A DNA stretch of 64,000 nt from Anaerolineales bacterium (GCA_026928255.1 JAIXKJ010000001.1:248001-312000), one strand, 5' to 3'; positions 17,931 through 27,767 are shown, counted from the first letter of the stretch. The notes: generated by a model from the sequence alone, not told the origin. A program made the numbers and translations.

Positions 17931-18203
17931 ATGTCACGATCATTGAAAAAGGGCCCGTACATTGAGCCGAAATTGCTCAAACGTATCGAAGCCATGAATC
18001 AGAAAAAAGAGAAGAAAGTGATTCGCACGTGGAGTCGCGCTTCGGTGATCTTCCCTCAAATGGTGGGTCACACCATCGCGGTTCACGACGGACGCCGCCA
18101 TGTTCCGATTTACGTTACGGAAAATATGGTCGGTCATCGTTTGGGCGAATTCGCCCCGACGCGCACCTTCCGCGGACATCAAGCCTCCGAAAAGGGCGGC
18201 TAA
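17931..18203 (+). CDS. rpsS: 30S ribosomal protein S19
   Basis: Small head protein that forms a complex with S13 and contacts the A-site tRNA, 90 aa. '[11 protein letters not shown]' and '[30 protein letters not shown]' identify it clearly. It lies 15 bp after rplB and 12 bp before rplV. Confidence 0.97.
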   Translation: MSRSLKKGPYIEPKLLKRIEAMNQKKEKKVIRTWSRASVIFPQMVGHTIAVHDGRRHVPIYVTENMVGHRLGEFAPTRTFRGHQASEKGG

Positions 18204-18215
18204 GGAGAATCGGAC

Positions 18216-18557
18216 ATGACAGATATTCAAGCGCATCTCCGCTTTCTTCCGCAATCGGCGCAAAAAGTTCGCCTCGTAATTGACATCGTGCGCGGAAAAA
18301 ACGCCAACGAAGCGTTGGAAACCCTCAAATTTGTAAACAAACGCGCCGCAGAGCCGATTTACAAACTTGTCGCTTCCGCCGTGGCAAACGCCGAAGAAAA
18401 CTTCGGCGTCAGCCGCGACGATCTCTTCGTCGCCGCCATTACGGCGGACGAAGCGCCGACTCGCAAATGGCGCCGCTTCGGCGCGCGCGGGCGCTTCAAG
18501 CCGCTCTTCCGCCGCAGTTCGCATGTAACGGTCGTTTTGCGCGAGCGCGGAGCATAA
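18216..18557 (+). CDS. rplV: 50S ribosomal protein L22
   Basis: Protein of 113 aa whose long beta-hairpin lines the exit tunnel opposite L4 ('TRKWRRFGARGRFKPLFRRSSHVTVVL'). The N-terminus 'LRFLPQSAQKVRLVIDIVRGK' is conserved. AAGGAG lies before the ATG. It is followed after 9 bp by rpsC. Confidence 0.97.
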   Translation: MTDIQAHLRFLPQSAQKVRLVIDIVRGKNANEALETLKFVNKRAAEPIYKLVASAVANAEENFGVSRDDLFVAAITADEAPTRKWRRFGARGRFKPLFRRSSHVTVVLRERGA

Positions 18558-18566
18558 GGAGATTAT

Positions 18567-19316
18567 ATGGGTCGAAAAGTACATCCTATCGGATTTCGTC
18601 TCGGCATTAACCAACCCTGGGGCGGACGTTGGTTCGCCGAAGGCAAAGCCTACCGCGAACAATTGCACCAAGATTTCGCCATCCGCAATTTGTTGACGGG
18701 CAAACTGTCCAAAGGCGGAGCCGCCGCGAACGAGCAAGTCCGCGTTTTGCGGAAGGACATTCCGGAAGCGGTTCAAAATGGAAAAGCGGGCGTCTCGCGC
18801 ATTGACGTGGAACGCACGCCCGGAAAAATCCGCATTACGATTCACACCGCCAAGCCCGGCATTTTGATCGGGCGCAAAGGCGAAGGCGTGAAGAAAATTC
18901 GCGCCGCGCTGGAAACGCTGGTCGGCAAAAAAGTGGATTTGGACGTGAAAGAAATCAGCGCGCCGGATCTGGACGCGAAATTGGTCGCCAAAAACATCGC
19001 CGACCAATTAGAACGCCGCATTGCCTATCGTCGCGCCATGAAACGCGCCATGCAACAAGCCATGAAACAAGGCGCCAAGGGAATCAAAATTCTCGTCGGC
19101 GGACGCTTGGGCGGCGCGGAAATGTCGCGCGACGTTTGGCTGCGCGAAGGTCGCGTCCCCCTGCAAACTTTGCGCGCCAATCTCGATTTCGCCTCCGAAG
19201 AAGCCTCGACGACTTACGGTCAACTTGGAATCAAAGTGTGGATTTACAAAGGCGAAGCGGTTGCCGAAACTGAAGAAAAAACAGAAGCGACGGAAGGCGT
19301 GTACGTCAGCGAATAA
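18567..19316 (+). CDS. rpsC: 30S ribosomal protein S3
   Basis: Head protein with helicase-related basic residues at the mRNA entry channel, 249 aa. The KH domain '[19 protein letters not shown]' and the C-terminal '[33 protein letters not shown]' are intact. A short acidic C-terminal tail rich in Glu and Thr follows the fold and varies among bacteria. It lies 9 bp after rplV with AAGGAG. Confidence 0.97.
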   Translation: MGRKVHPIGFRLGINQPWGGRWFAEGKAYREQLHQDFAIRNLLTGKLSKGGAAANEQVRVLRKDIPEAVQNGKAGVSRIDVERTPGKIRITIHTAKPGILIGRKGEGVKKIRAALETLVGKKVDLDVKEISAPDLDAKLVAKNIADQLERRIAYRRAMKRAMQQAMKQGAKGIKILVGGRLGGAEMSRDVWLREGRVPLQTLRANLDFASEEASTTYGQLGIKVWIYKGEAVAETEEKTEATEGVYVSE

Positions 19317-19346
19317 CGCTGCGTCGCTTAAAACGAGGTTATTGCT

Positions 19347-19766
19347 ATGTTGATGCCTAAACGAGTAAAGTGGCGCAAGCAAATGCGCGGTCGCATGCGA
19401 GGAAAGGCTCTCCGCGGCGCGGAAGTCTCCTTCGGCGAATACGGCTTGCAAGCGCTGGAACCGGGCTGGGTAACCGCCCGTCAAATTGAAGCGGCTCGCC
19501 GCGTGATCGTCCGTGAAATGAAGCGGCGCGGCAAAGTGTGGATTCGCATTTTCCCCGCCAAACCCTTCACGCACAAACCGCCAGAGACGCGCATGGGTTC
19601 CGGCAAAGGGAACGTGGAATACTACGTCGCCGTCGTCAAACCCGGACGCATTATGTTTGAAGTGGGCGGCTTGTCCGAAGACGTTTCGTTGGCGGCTTTG
19701 CGCTTGGCGCAATACAAGTTCTCCATCAAGACCAAAGTTGTGGCTCGCCACGCCGGAGGAGAATAA
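19347..19766 (+). CDS. rplP: 50S ribosomal protein L16
   Basis: Protein of 139 aa that organises the A-site tRNA elbow region of 23S rRNA. Its N-terminus [11 protein letters not shown] is close to the family's MLxPKRxKxRK. '[36 protein letters not shown]' is diagnostic. The ATG at 19347 has GAGG 9 bp upstream and is preferred to the ATG at 19353. Confidence 0.97.
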   Translation: MLMPKRVKWRKQMRGRMRGKALRGAEVSFGEYGLQALEPGWVTARQIEAARRVIVREMKRRGKVWIRIFPAKPFTHKPPETRMGSGKGNVEYYVAVVKPGRIMFEVGGLSEDVSLAALRLAQYKFSIKTKVVARHAGGE

Positions 19767-19769
19767 CCA

Positions 19770-19991
19770 ATGAAAGCCCTGAAATCCGCAGAAATTCGCA
19801 AACTGGAAGCGGAAGAAATTCGCACGAAAATTTCCGACGCGCGCGACGAACTGATGAAGTTGCGCTTCCAGCAAGTTACCGGTCAGTTGACCGACACCAG
19901 CAGTTTGAACGTCCTTCGCAAGAACATCGCCCGCATGGAAACCATCCTCGCGCAAGCGCTCGCGTCGGCTGCCGCAGAAGGTGAAAAATGA
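19770..19991 (+). CDS. rpmC: 50S ribosomal protein L29
   Basis: Small two-helix protein at the tunnel exit next to L23, 73 aa. The conserved '[15 protein letters not shown]' and '[11 protein letters not shown]' helices are visible. It begins 3 bp after rplP and its stop overlaps the rpsQ start by 4 bp (ATGA), so the two are coupled. Confidence 0.95.
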   Translation: MKALKSAEIRKLEAEEIRTKISDARDELMKLRFQQVTGQLTDTSSLNVLRKNIARMETILAQALASAAAEGEK

Positions 19992-20260
19992 ACAATCGTC
20001 GTCGTATCACTGGCGTGGTCACCAGCAACAAAATGACCAAAACGGTGGTTGTGGAAATCACCCGCAAATACCGTCATCCGCTTTACAAAAAAGTGGTCGT
20101 TTCGAGCATGCGCGTCAAAGCGCACGACGAAATCGGCTGTCAAATCGGCGACGAAGTTCGCATCGTAGAATCGCGCCCGCTGTCGCGCGACAAACGCTGG
20201 GCGGTCGAATCGGTCGTCAAGCGCGAAGTCCGCACTGCGGATCAAGGCGTGGGAGAGTAA
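19988..20260 (+). CDS. rpsQ: 30S ribosomal protein S17
   Basis: Primary 16S rRNA-binding OB-fold protein, 90 aa. '[27 protein letters not shown]' and '[17 protein letters not shown]' are the conserved core. It overlaps rpmC by 4 bp and lies 3 bp before rplN. Confidence 0.96.
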   Translation: MNNRRRITGVVTSNKMTKTVVVEITRKYRHPLYKKVVVSSMRVKAHDEIGCQIGDEVRIVESRPLSRDKRWAVESVVKREVRTADQGVGE

Positions 20261-20263
20261 GCC

Positions 20264-20635
20264 ATGATTCAGCAAGAATCTCGTTTGAAAGTCGCCGACA
20301 ACAGCGGCGCCCGCGAGCTGCTCGTCATCCAAGTTAAAGGCGGTTCGCGCCGCAAATACGGCGCAATCGGCGACGTGGTCGTGGCGACGGTCAAAGCGGC
20401 GACGCCGCAAGGTTCGGTCAAAAAGAGCGAAGTCGTCAAAGCCGTCATCGTGCGCTGCGCCAAAGAATGGCGACGCGAAGACGGCTCGTACATCCGCTTT
20501 GACGACAACGCGGCTGTCATCCTCGACGCCGACGGCGAAAACCCGAGAGGCACGCGCATCTTCGGGCCTGTGGCGCGCGAACTGCGCGATATGGGCTACA
20601 TGAAGATTGTGTCGCTTGCGCCCGAAGTGGTATAG
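20264..20635 (+). CDS. rplN: 50S ribosomal protein L14
   Basis: Intersubunit-bridge protein of 123 aa that contacts helix 44 of 16S rRNA and is the docking site of silencing factor RsfS. '[28 protein letters not shown]' and '[30 protein letters not shown]' are canonical. Confidence 0.97.
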   Translation: MIQQESRLKVADNSGARELLVIQVKGGSRRKYGAIGDVVVATVKAATPQGSVKKSEVVKAVIVRCAKEWRREDGSYIRFDDNAAVILDADGENPRGTRIFGPVARELRDMGYMKIVSLAPEVV

Positions 20636-20645
20636 GAGTTAAGCA

Positions 20646-20975
20646 ATGAAAGTGAAGATTCGAAAAGGCGACACCGTCGAAGTGATTAGCGGGCGTCTCG
20701 AAGACAAGGGCAAACGCGGCGAAGTGATCCGCGTCATCCTCGACGAGCGCCGCGTCGTCGTGCAGGGAGTTAACATCCGCACGAAGCACCAAAAGCAGAC
20801 GCAGGCTGGCAACCGCCAAATGAGCGTCGGTCGCATTCAATTTGAAGGACCTGTGGATATTTCTAACGTGATGCTGGTTTGTCCGAAATGCTCCGCCGCG
20901 ACTCGCGTCGGCGTGCAGCGCGACGACGAAGGCGCGCATCGCGTCTGTAAGAAATGCCAATCCACGATTGATTAA
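20646..20975 (+). CDS. rplX: 50S ribosomal protein L24, zinc-ribbon form
   Basis: One of the two initiator proteins of 50S assembly, 109 aa. The KOW motif is in the N-terminal third ('KGDTVEVISGRLEDKGKRGEV'). The C-terminal half has C-P-K-C and C-K-K-C pairs that should bind zinc. Many bacteria, such as Escherichia coli, lack these cysteines. It lies 10 bp after rplN. Confidence 0.96.
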   Translation: MKVKIRKGDTVEVISGRLEDKGKRGEVIRVILDERRVVVQGVNIRTKHQKQTQAGNRQMSVGRIQFEGPVDISNVMLVCPKCSAATRVGVQRDDEGAHRVCKKCQSTID

Positions 20976-20990
20976 GAGCGGAGCGATATT

Positions 20991-21542
20991 ATGAACATTA
21001 TGCAGGAACGTTATAACAAAGAAGTCGCCCCGGCTCTGATGAAATCGTTCGGATTCAAGAACGTCATGCAGTTGCCGCGCTTGGAAAAGATCGTCATCAA
21101 CATCGGCTTAGGCGAAGCGATGACGAACCCCAAAGCGATAGACGCCGCCGTGTCGGACTTGACCGCAATTACCGGTCAGCGCCCGATTCAAACGAAAGCG
21201 CGAAAGGCGATCTCCAACTTCAAACTGCGCGAAGGCTATGTGATCGGCGCGAAGGTAACTTTGCGCGGTCCGCGCATGTGGGCGTTTTTTGACCGTCTGG
21301 TCAACATTGCGTTGCCGCGCGTGCGCGACTTTCGCGGCATTTCCGCCAACTCGTTCGACGGGCGCGGAAATTACACGCTCGGTCTCAAAGATCAATTGGT
21401 CTTCCCCGAGATCGAATACGACAAAATTGACAAACTGCGCGGCATGGAAGTTACCATAGTAACCAGCGCACAGAACGACAACGAAGCCCGCGCTTTGTTG
21501 AGTCAGCTTGGTATGCCGTTTAGCGGCAAGAAGGAAGCGTAA
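20991..21542 (+). CDS. rplE: 50S ribosomal protein L5
   Basis: 5S rRNA-binding protein of the central protuberance, 183 aa. '[19 protein letters not shown]', '[15 protein letters not shown]' and '[21 protein letters not shown]' are conserved. ATG 20991 has a GCGGAG site upstream. The ATG at 21000 is possible and would remove three residues. Confidence 0.96.
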   Translation: MNIMQERYNKEVAPALMKSFGFKNVMQLPRLEKIVINIGLGEAMTNPKAIDAAVSDLTAITGQRPIQTKARKAISNFKLREGYVIGAKVTLRGPRMWAFFDRLVNIALPRVRDFRGISANSFDGRGNYTLGLKDQLVFPEIEYDKIDKLRGMEVTIVTSAQNDNEARALLSQLGMPFSGKKEA

Positions 21543-21545
21543 GGT

Positions 21546-21728
21546 ATGGCAAAGAAATGTATGCAATATCGCGAACAACGCCGCCGCCACGCCGTGCAGG
21601 TGAGAAACCGCTGCCAGCGTTGCGGACGACCGCGCGGCTACATCCGCCGCTTCGGATTGTGCCGCATTTGTTTCCGCGAATTGGCGTTAAAAGGACAAAT
21701 TCCCGGCGTCGTTAAGGCGTCTTGGTAG
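21546..21728 (+). CDS. rpsN: 30S ribosomal protein S14, type Z
   Basis: Short 60-aa zinc-binding form of S14. Two CxxC pairs (C-Q-R-C and C-R-I-C) surround the '[20 protein letters not shown]' core. It contacts 16S rRNA helices in the head near S3 and S10. It sits 3 bp after rplE, the normal position for type Z genes. Confidence 0.96.
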   Translation: MAKKCMQYREQRRRHAVQVRNRCQRCGRPRGYIRRFGLCRICFRELALKGQIPGVVKASW

Positions 21729-21738
21729 GAGTTTAATC

Positions 21739-22152
21739 ATGTCATTTACTGATCCAATTGCCGATATGTTAACTCGCATCCGCAACGCCGTCATGGCGGG
21801 ACATTCCCAAGTCGCATTGCCGAGTTCCAAAGTTAAGCTTGAAATCGCAAAAATCCTCAAAGAAGAAGGCTTCCTCGAAGGATTTGAAACGGTGGACGGC
21901 GAAATCGAAGCGCAAAAAGTGCTGCGCCTTAAGATTAAATATGTGGGCGAACGCCGCCAACGCCGCGCCGTCATCTCCGGATTAGAGCGCGTCAGCAAGC
22001 CCGGTCGCCGCATTTACACGAAAAAGCAGGACATCCCCTGGGTGCTTTCCGGAATTGGCGTCGCCATTCTCTCCACCCCGAAGGGCGTGATGACTGGCGC
22101 GCGCGCCCGACAGTTGGGCGTGGGCGGCGAGATTATCTGCAAGGTTTGGTAG
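21739..22152 (+). CDS. rpsH: 30S ribosomal protein S8
   Basis: Primary binding protein of the 16S central domain, 137 aa. It begins '[22 protein letters not shown]' and ends with '[31 protein letters not shown]'. In Escherichia coli S8 represses the spc operon by binding the L5 region. No obvious copy of its target stem was checked here. Confidence 0.97.
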   Translation: MSFTDPIADMLTRIRNAVMAGHSQVALPSSKVKLEIAKILKEEGFLEGFETVDGEIEAQKVLRLKIKYVGERRQRRAVISGLERVSKPGRRIYTKKQDIPWVLSGIGVAILSTPKGVMTGARARQLGVGGEIICKVW

Positions 22153-22162
22153 GAGGTTTATC

Positions 22163-22711
22163 ATGTCTCGCATTGGTCGTTTACCCGTGGAGATTCCCGG
22201 CGGCGTGCAAGTGGAGTTGAAAGGCTCCAACGTGCGCGTCAAGGGGCCGAAAGGCGAACTCTCCCGCGAATTTTCCAAATTGATTGAAATCAAAATGGAA
22301 GATAATCAATTGAAAATCGCCCGCAATTCGGACAACCCCGAAGAGCGCGCCCTGCATGGAACGACTCGCGCCGTGCTTGCCAACATGGTTCACGGCGTCA
22401 GCAAGGGATTTGAAGTCGTCCTTCAAGTGGAAGGCGTCGGCTATCGCGCCGAAATGGAAGGCAAAAATTTGGCTTTATTTGTCGGTTACTCCCATCCCGT
22501 CAAAATCGAGCCGCCTGCGGGCGTCTCCTTTGAAGCGGACGCGAAAACCCGCCTAATTAAAGTCTTAGGTTTTGACAAAGAATTGGTGGGGCAGGTGGCT
22601 GCGAACATTCGCAAAGTTCGCCCGCCGGAGCCGTATCACGGCAAAGGCTTGCGTTATCTCGGCGAGAAAGTTCGCCGCAAAGCGGGCAAAGCCGGAAAAG
22701 GAGCCAAATAA
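22163..22711 (+). CDS. rplF: 50S ribosomal protein L6
   Basis: Two-domain protein near the factor-binding site, 182 aa. '[30 protein letters not shown]' and the C-terminal '[28 protein letters not shown]' are canonical. It lies 10 bp after rpsH and 3 bp before rplR. Confidence 0.97.
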   Translation: MSRIGRLPVEIPGGVQVELKGSNVRVKGPKGELSREFSKLIEIKMEDNQLKIARNSDNPEERALHGTTRAVLANMVHGVSKGFEVVLQVEGVGYRAEMEGKNLALFVGYSHPVKIEPPAGVSFEADAKTRLIKVLGFDKELVGQVAANIRKVRPPEPYHGKGLRYLGEKVRRKAGKAGKGAK

Positions 22712-22714
22712 ATC

Positions 22715-23080
22715 ATGGCGTATAAAAATCGAGCAGTGGCGCGCGTTCGTCGTCATGCGCGCGTGCGAAAGAATTTATTCGGCGACGCGCAGCGTCCGCG
22801 TTTGTGCGTTTTCAAAAGCTTAACCGGCATTTACGCTCAACTCATTGACGATATGGAAGGCGCGACGCTGGTTTCCGCATCCACGATTGACAAAGAACTG
22901 CGCGAAAGAATGAAAGGCTTGAAGAAGACCGAACAGGCGAAAGCCATCGGTCAGGCGCTCGCTGAACGCGCGAAGTCGAAAGGAATCGCTTCGGTCGTTT
23001 TTGATCGCGGCGGCTTCCGCTACACAGGGCGAGTCAAAGCCCTTGCCGACGGCGCGCGCGAAGGCGGCTTGCAGTTCTAG
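22715..23080 (+). CDS. rplR: 50S ribosomal protein L18
   Basis: 5S rRNA-binding protein, 121 aa, that joins L5 and L25 in the central protuberance. '[35 protein letters not shown]' and '[26 protein letters not shown]' are diagnostic. ACG-rich translation gap is only 3 bp from rplF. Confidence 0.96.
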   Translation: MAYKNRAVARVRRHARVRKNLFGDAQRPRLCVFKSLTGIYAQLIDDMEGATLVSASTIDKELRERMKGLKKTEQAKAIGQALAERAKSKGIASVVFDRGGFRYTGRVKALADGAREGGLQF

Positions 23081-23088
23081 GAGAAAAT

Positions 23089-23631
23089 ATGGCTGACAAA
23101 CAACTTGACAAACAGTACGAAGCGCAAGACGCTTTTGAAGAGCGCGTAATTGAAATCGCCCGCGTTGCCAAAGTCGTCAAAGGCGGTCGCCGCTTCCGCT
23201 TCCGCGTAACGGTCGTGGTCGGCGACGGCAAAGGCAACGTCGGCATGGGCGTCGGCAAAGCCAACGCCGTGCCGGACGCAATGCGTAAAGCCTCCGAACG
23301 CGCCCGCAAAGATATTCGTTCCGTTAACCTTTCTGGGACGACGATTCCGCACGAGGCGCTCGGCAAAGTGGCTGGCGCAAAAGTCTTCCTCAAACCGGCT
23401 TCTGCGGGTACGGGCGTCATCGCCGCAGGCGGCGTCCGCGCCGTGTTGGAAGTGGCGGGCGTGCGCGACATCCTCACCAAATCTATGGGAAGCGCCAACG
23501 TCCTCAACGTCGTAATGGCGACCTTTGACGCGCTGGACGGGCTTCGTTCGCCCGCGAACGAAGCCGCTCGTCGCGGCAAGCGCGTCGAAGATTTGCTTCC
23601 GTTCTGGGAGCGGAGAAAACAGCATGTCTAA
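23089..23631 (+). CDS. rpsE: 30S ribosomal protein S5
   Basis: Protein at the mRNA entry tunnel that influences decoding fidelity, 180 aa. The double-stranded RNA-binding-like N-domain starts '[23 protein letters not shown]', and '[20 protein letters not shown]' and '[23 protein letters not shown]' follow. Its stop overlaps the rpmD start by 8 bp. Confidence 0.97.
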   Translation: MADKQLDKQYEAQDAFEERVIEIARVAKVVKGGRRFRFRVTVVVGDGKGNVGMGVGKANAVPDAMRKASERARKDIRSVNLSGTTIPHEALGKVAGAKVFLKPASAGTGVIAAGGVRAVLEVAGVRDILTKSMGSANVLNVVMATFDALDGLRSPANEAARRGKRVEDLLPFWERRKQHV

Positions 23632-23809
23632 TCCGAAAACTTTGCGCGTAACCTTAGTCCGCAGCGCCATCGGCTTTAAAAAAGATCAAAAAGCGACGGT
23701 CAAAGCGCTGGGGCTGCGCCGCATGAATCAAACCGTCGAACATAAAGACACGCCCGCGCTGCGCGGCATGTTGAATAAGATCATTCACTTGATCAAGATT
23801 GAAGAGTAG
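23624..23809 (+). CDS. rpmD: 50S ribosomal protein L30
   Basis: Small protein of 61 aa from the ATG at 23624, inside the end of rpsE (CGGAGAAAACAGC upstream supplies GGAG). '[47 protein letters not shown]' is the complete family core. Longer upstream reading in this frame is the rpsE region and was not used. Confidence 0.95.
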   Translation: MSNPKTLRVTLVRSAIGFKKDQKATVKALGLRRMNQTVEHKDTPALRGMLNKIIHLIKIEE

Positions 23810-23816
23810 GTTGACC

Positions 23817-24272
23817 ATGAAATTAAACGATCTTAAGCCCAACGTTGGGGCGAAAAAGAATCGCAAGCGCGTTGGACGCGGCATCTCCGCCGGGCAAGGC
23901 AAGACCGCCGGGCGCGGAACAAAGGGCGCGGGCGCGCGCTCCGGCGAAGGCGGACATTTGTACCGTCAGGGCGGCAACTTGCCCTTCTATCGCCGTCTGC
24001 CGTTCTTGCGCGGCGAAGGATTCACGCCGCCCAACCAAGTGGAATACAACGAAGTGAATTTGGATCAACTCTCCGAAACGTTCAAAACGGGCGGAGATGT
24101 TTCTCCCGAATCGCTTGCCGAAGCGCGCCTTCTGCGCGACACGCGCAACCCGATTGTGATTTTGGGACGCGGCGAAGCGAACGCCGCCTTCAAAGTCCGC
24201 GTTCATCGCGTGAGCGCGGGCGCGAAAGCCAAAATCGAAAAAGCGGGCGGCTCGGTCGAACTGATCGCCTAA
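23817..24272 (+). CDS. rplO: 50S ribosomal protein L15
   Basis: Late-assembling 50S protein, 151 aa from ATG 23817. The glycine-rich basic N-terminal extension ('KKNRKRVGRGISAGQGKTAGRGTKGAGARSG') penetrates the rRNA core, and the C-terminal domain ends 'AKIEKAGGSVELIA'. It lies 7 bp after rpmD and 14 bp before secY. Confidence 0.96.
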   Translation: MKLNDLKPNVGAKKNRKRVGRGISAGQGKTAGRGTKGAGARSGEGGHLYRQGGNLPFYRRLPFLRGEGFTPPNQVEYNEVNLDQLSETFKTGGDVSPESLAEARLLRDTRNPIVILGRGEANAAFKVRVHRVSAGAKAKIEKAGGSVELIA

Positions 24273-24286
24273 CTTAAGGAAACGTT

Positions 24287-25666
24287 ATGAAGACCTTTTT
24301 TTCAGGCTGGCGCTATCTTTGGAAATCGGAAGACATTCGCCGCAAATTGTTGGTTACGTTCGGGCTGTTGATTATATACCGCCTCGCCGCGAACGTCCCC
24401 GCGCCGGGCGTGCATCGCAGCGTGCTTGCGGCGTTCCGCAGCGCGACGGCGGGCGAGGGCGGCTTTCTCGGCTTCCTCGACCTGCTTTCGGGCGGCACCG
24501 TCTCAAACTTCTCGTTGCTGTCAATGGGCGTGTACCCCTACATTACCGCCCAAATCATCCTCCAACTGTTGATTCCGATCATCCCTTCGTTGCAGCAAAA
24601 AATGCAAGACGACCCGCGCGAAGGACAGCGCTGGCAGGAAAAATGGACTTACTACCTCTCCGTGCCGATGGCGATTCTCTCCGCAGTGGGGCAGATTAAC
24701 ATCTTCAACTCGTTGGCGCTTCAAGCGGGATTAGGCAAGATCATGGACTTCAACCTCTTCGCCCCCGAAACCGCGCTGACGTCTTGGACGACGCTAATCG
24801 CTATGACCGCAGGGACGATGTTCGCAATCTGGCTCGGCGAATTAATCTCCGAATACGGCATTCGCGGACAGGGACTTTCCCTCATCATCTTCGCGGGCAT
24901 CGTGGCGACCATTCCGCAAAACTTTGCCATCCTCCTCGCGGACGAAGCCACTCGCTGGCTCATGGTTACGCTGACCATCGTCATCATCGTGCTGACGGTT
25001 GCGGCGATTGTTTACGTCCAGCAAGGGCGGCGCAACGTGCCGGTCATGTACCCTGGTCGTCGCGTCGGCAACCGCATGTCCATGCCGGTCAAAGGCACTA
25101 TGCCGTTGATGGTCAACTTAGCGGGCATGATTCCGCTCATCTTCGCCAGCGCCATTTTGCAGTTCCCCGCCATCATCGCCAGTTACTTCACGCAAAGCGA
25201 AAACGCCGCAGTCGCCAATTTCTTTATTGGCGTGCAAAACTTCTTCGGCGCGACGGGCACAAGCAACTGGGGCTACTGGACAATTTACTTCCTAATGGTC
25301 GTCGTCTTCACCTTCTTTTACACGACGGTTTTGTTCGACCAACAGAACTACGGCGAAAACCTGAAAAAATCCGGCGCAAACGTGCCCGGCGTTTTAGTCG
25401 GCGCCCCGACGCAGAAATACTTGAGCGCGGTGCAAAGCCGCATCACGCTGGTCGGCGCGGTCTTTCTCGGCATCGTCGCGGTCATGCCCTTCCTCATCGG
25501 ACTCGTGCTTTCCGCATTAAACATTTCCGCCGCGAACAACACGGGCATTTTCCTGATTACTTCTTCGGGATTGCTCATCGTGGTCGGCGTCGTCCGCGAC
25601 GCCTTCCAGAACATTGACGCAGAACTCAAACTGCATGGATATCAAGACTCGCTGCTCGTCCGCTAA
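24287..25666 (+). CDS. secY: Protein translocase subunit SecY
   Basis: Channel subunit of the SecYEG translocon in the cytoplasmic membrane, 459 aa with the expected ten helices. 'RLAANVPAPGVHR' in TM1, the plug region 'GGTVSNFSLLSMGVYPYITAQIILQLL', the cytosolic 'RRNVPVMYPGRRVG' loop and the C-terminal 'NYGENLKKSGANVPGVLVGAPTQKYL' region are all present. SecE and SecG are not in the window. It follows rplO as in most spc operons. Confidence 0.97.
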   Translation: MKTFFSGWRYLWKSEDIRRKLLVTFGLLIIYRLAANVPAPGVHRSVLAAFRSATAGEGGFLGFLDLLSGGTVSNFSLLSMGVYPYITAQIILQLLIPIIPSLQQKMQDDPREGQRWQEKWTYYLSVPMAILSAVGQINIFNSLALQAGLGKIMDFNLFAPETALTSWTTLIAMTAGTMFAIWLGELISEYGIRGQGLSLIIFAGIVATIPQNFAILLADEATRWLMVTLTIVIIVLTVAAIVYVQQGRRNVPVMYPGRRVGNRMSMPVKGTMPLMVNLAGMIPLIFASAILQFPAIIASYFTQSENAAVANFFIGVQNFFGATGTSNWGYWTIYFLMVVVFTFFYTTVLFDQQNYGENLKKSGANVPGVLVGAPTQKYLSAVQSRITLVGAVFLGIVAVMPFLIGLVLSALNISAANNTGIFLITSSGLLIVVGVVRDAFQNIDAELKLHGYQDSLLVR

Positions 25667-25678
25667 ACGAGGTTAACC

Positions 25679-26344
25679 ATGCCTACTTACATTGTCTTGC
25701 TCGGACCGCCGGGCGTAGGCAAGGGAACGCAGGCTCGCATCCTTGCCGAAAAAACCGGCTTAAAGCACGTTTCGTCGGGAGACCTCTTCCGCGAGAACCT
25801 TAAAAATCAAACCGAATTGGGACAACTTGCCAAATCCTACATGGATAAAGGCGAACTAGTTCCAGACGACGTAACAATTAACATGATCAAAGCCCGCATC
25901 TCGCAGCCCGACTGCGAAGCGGGCGCGATCCTCGACGGCTTTCCGCGCACGCCCGCGCAAGCGGACGCGCTCGAAGTCATGTTAAAAGATTTCAACGGCG
26001 CGGTGAACACCGTTCCGTTTATCACTGCCGCCGAAGAAATCCTCGTCGAACGCGCTGGCGGACGTTGGACTTGTCGCGCGCAGGGACATATCTATCACGA
26101 GAAATTCAACCCGCCCAAGCAGGTCGGCGTTTGCGACATAGACGGCTCGGAAGTCTATCAACGCGACGACGACAAAGTGGAAATGGTCGCTAAACGCATC
26201 CGCGTTTACATCGAACAGACGATGCCGCTGGTTGAATATTATCGCGGCGCGGGCGTGCTGGCTGAAATTGACGGCGCGCAAGCGGTGGACAACGTAACTC
26301 AATCGTTATTAAGCGCGTTAGACAAATCGTCTAAGGCGAAATAA
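25679..26344 (+). CDS. adk: Adenylate kinase
   Basis: Interconverts ATP and AMP with two ADP, 221 aa. The P-loop GPPGVGKGTQ, the AMP-binding 'SSGDLFREN' and 'LDGFPRTPAQADAL' segments, and a long-form LID domain are present. The LID normally binds zinc with C-x2-C and C-x2-C/D. Here the first pair reads C-R-A-Q, so one ligand is missing, while the second pair reads C-D-I-D with an acceptable aspartate. Zinc binding may be weakened or use the nearby histidine. It lies 12 bp after secY. Confidence 0.96.
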   Translation: MPTYIVLLGPPGVGKGTQARILAEKTGLKHVSSGDLFRENLKNQTELGQLAKSYMDKGELVPDDVTINMIKARISQPDCEAGAILDGFPRTPAQADALEVMLKDFNGAVNTVPFITAAEEILVERAGGRWTCRAQGHIYHEKFNPPKQVGVCDIDGSEVYQRDDDKVEMVAKRIRVYIEQTMPLVEYYRGAGVLAEIDGAQAVDNVTQSLLSALDKSSKAK

Positions 26345-26363
26345 GAACAAGGCTTTGCTCGGA

Positions 26364-27134
26364 ATGTTTCGCGCTCGTCAAGTTAACATCAAAACTCCCG
26401 CCGAAATAAAAATTATGCGCGAAGCGGGACGCATTAACGCCAGCGTTCATGCAAGGCTAAAAGAACTTTTACAACCGGGTGCGACAACAGCAGACCTTAA
26501 CGCGGCTGCTGAGGAAACGCTGAAGTCGCACGGATGCGTATCGCCGTTCAAAGGCTACGGACGCCCGCCTTTCCCTGCGTCCATTACCGTCAGCATTAAT
26601 GACGAAATGGTGCATGGAATCCCTAACCCCAAACGAAAGTTGAAAGAAGGGGATATCGTCTCGGTAGATTGCGGGACGATCTATCAAGGCTACGTCGCCG
26701 ACTCCGCGTTTACGGCGGGGGTGGGGCGCATTTCTGACGAGGCTCAAACGCTGTTGCAAGTTACCGAAGCGGCGCTTTATGCGGGCATCGCCAAAATGCG
26801 AAAAGGCAACCGAATAGGCGACGTCTCGGCGGCGATACAAAATTATGTGGAAAGTCATGGGTTTCACGTCGCCCGCGAATACACCGGACACGGCGTCGGG
26901 AAGACCATGCACGAAGCGCCGCAAGCGCCGAACTTTGGCGCGGCGGGCAGCGGTCTTCCGCTTAAAGCGGGAATGACGATTGCCATCGAACCTATGACGA
27001 TTATCGGGACGCATGAAACGCGCGTCCTGCCGGACAAGTGGACGGTAGTTTCCGCAGACGGGTCGTTGACGGCGCACTTTGAACACACGGTCGCCGTTAC
27101 CGAAGGAGAACCTCAAATCCTGACTGTCTTATGA
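26364..27134 (+). CDS. map: Methionine aminopeptidase, type I
   Basis: Removes the N-terminal methionine from nascent proteins, 256 aa from ATG 26364. A TTG at 26355 is too close to the AAGG site to be preferred. The metal ligands of the pita-bread fold are present in '[18 protein letters not shown]' (two Asp), '[12 protein letters not shown]' (His), 'IEPM' (Glu) and the last Glu in '[10 protein letters not shown]'. The gene usually precedes infA, but rpmJ follows after 101 bp. Confidence 0.96.
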   Translation: MFRARQVNIKTPAEIKIMREAGRINASVHARLKELLQPGATTADLNAAAEETLKSHGCVSPFKGYGRPPFPASITVSINDEMVHGIPNPKRKLKEGDIVSVDCGTIYQGYVADSAFTAGVGRISDEAQTLLQVTEAALYAGIAKMRKGNRIGDVSAAIQNYVESHGFHVAREYTGHGVGKTMHEAPQAPNFGAAGSGLPLKAGMTIAIEPMTIIGTHETRVLPDKWTVVSADGSLTAHFEHTVAVTEGEPQILTVL

Positions 27135-27158
27135 CCTTTGCGAAAACCCGTAAAAACA

Positions 27159-27187
27159 TAGACGAAATTGAGAACGACGATTATAAT
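27159..27187 (+). promoter_or_regulatory. Candidate promoter upstream of rpmJ
   Basis: A perfect TATAAT (27182-27187) lies 17 bp from TAGACG (4 of 6 matches, 27159-27164) in the 101-bp map-rpmJ spacer. It could give the alpha-operon genes independent transcription. Confidence 0.5.
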
Positions 27188-27235
27188 CAAGCGTTTGGCT
27201 TTGCCAGCGAAATTGCAAAGCAAGGAGAAATTTTT

Positions 27236-27349
27236 ATGAAAGTATCGCCCTCCATTCGCAAGCGATGCGCCAAGTGCCGTATTGTTCGGCGCAAAGGCGT
27301 TGTGTACATCATTTGTGAAAATCCTAAACATAAACAGAGACAAGGGTAG
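27236..27349 (+). CDS. rpmJ: 50S ribosomal protein L36
   Basis: The smallest 50S protein, 37 aa, from ATG 27236 with AAGGAG at 27222-27227. The zinc motif C-x2-C...C...H is present ('[28 protein letters not shown]'), so this is the zinc-binding form. Upstream codons in frame are not conserved and are not part of it. infA is missing from its usual place just before this gene. Confidence 0.95.
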   Translation: MKVSPSIRKRCAKCRIVRRKGVVYIICENPKHKQRQG

Positions 27350-27354
27350 TAAAC

Positions 27355-27741
27355 ATGGCAAGAATTGAAGGTGTTGATCTTCCCCGCAACAAGCGGACAG
27401 AAATCGGTCTGACTTACTTATACGGAATCGGACCTACCCGCGCCAAGAAAATTTTAGCGGAGACGAAAGTCAGTCCCGATACGCGCATTAAAGATTTAAC
27501 GGAAGCCGAAATTTCCGCCATCCGCGAGTACGTCGCCAAAAACTATAAAGTTGAAGGCGACCTGCGCCGCGAAGTTCAGATGAACATTAAGCGTCTGATC
27601 GAAATCGGCTCGTATCGCGGATTGCGCCATCGCCGCAATTTGCCGTTGCGCGGTCAACGCACCAAAACCAACTCGCGCACGCGCAAAGGCGCTAAGAAAA
27701 CAGTCGCCGGTCGCGGTAAGAAAAAGGGCGCGAAGAAGTAA
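27355..27741 (+). CDS. rpsM: 30S ribosomal protein S13
   Basis: Head protein that forms intersubunit bridges with L5 and contacts the P-site tRNA, 128 aa. '[25 protein letters not shown]' and '[23 protein letters not shown]' are diagnostic, with a lysine-rich tail. It begins 5 bp after rpmJ. Confidence 0.97.
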   Translation: MARIEGVDLPRNKRTEIGLTYLYGIGPTRAKKILAETKVSPDTRIKDLTEAEISAIREYVAKNYKVEGDLRREVQMNIKRLIEIGSYRGLRHRRNLPLRGQRTKTNSRTRKGAKKTVAGRGKKKGAKK

Positions 27742-27767
27742 TTCTGTCCGAAAGGTAAAAACAAAAA

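Noticed and set aside
17940..19007. Minus-strand open frame of 355 aa across rpsS, rplV and rpsC
   Set aside because: It crosses three essential ribosomal genes on the other strand and has no family motif. It is an artefact of GC-rich coding bias.
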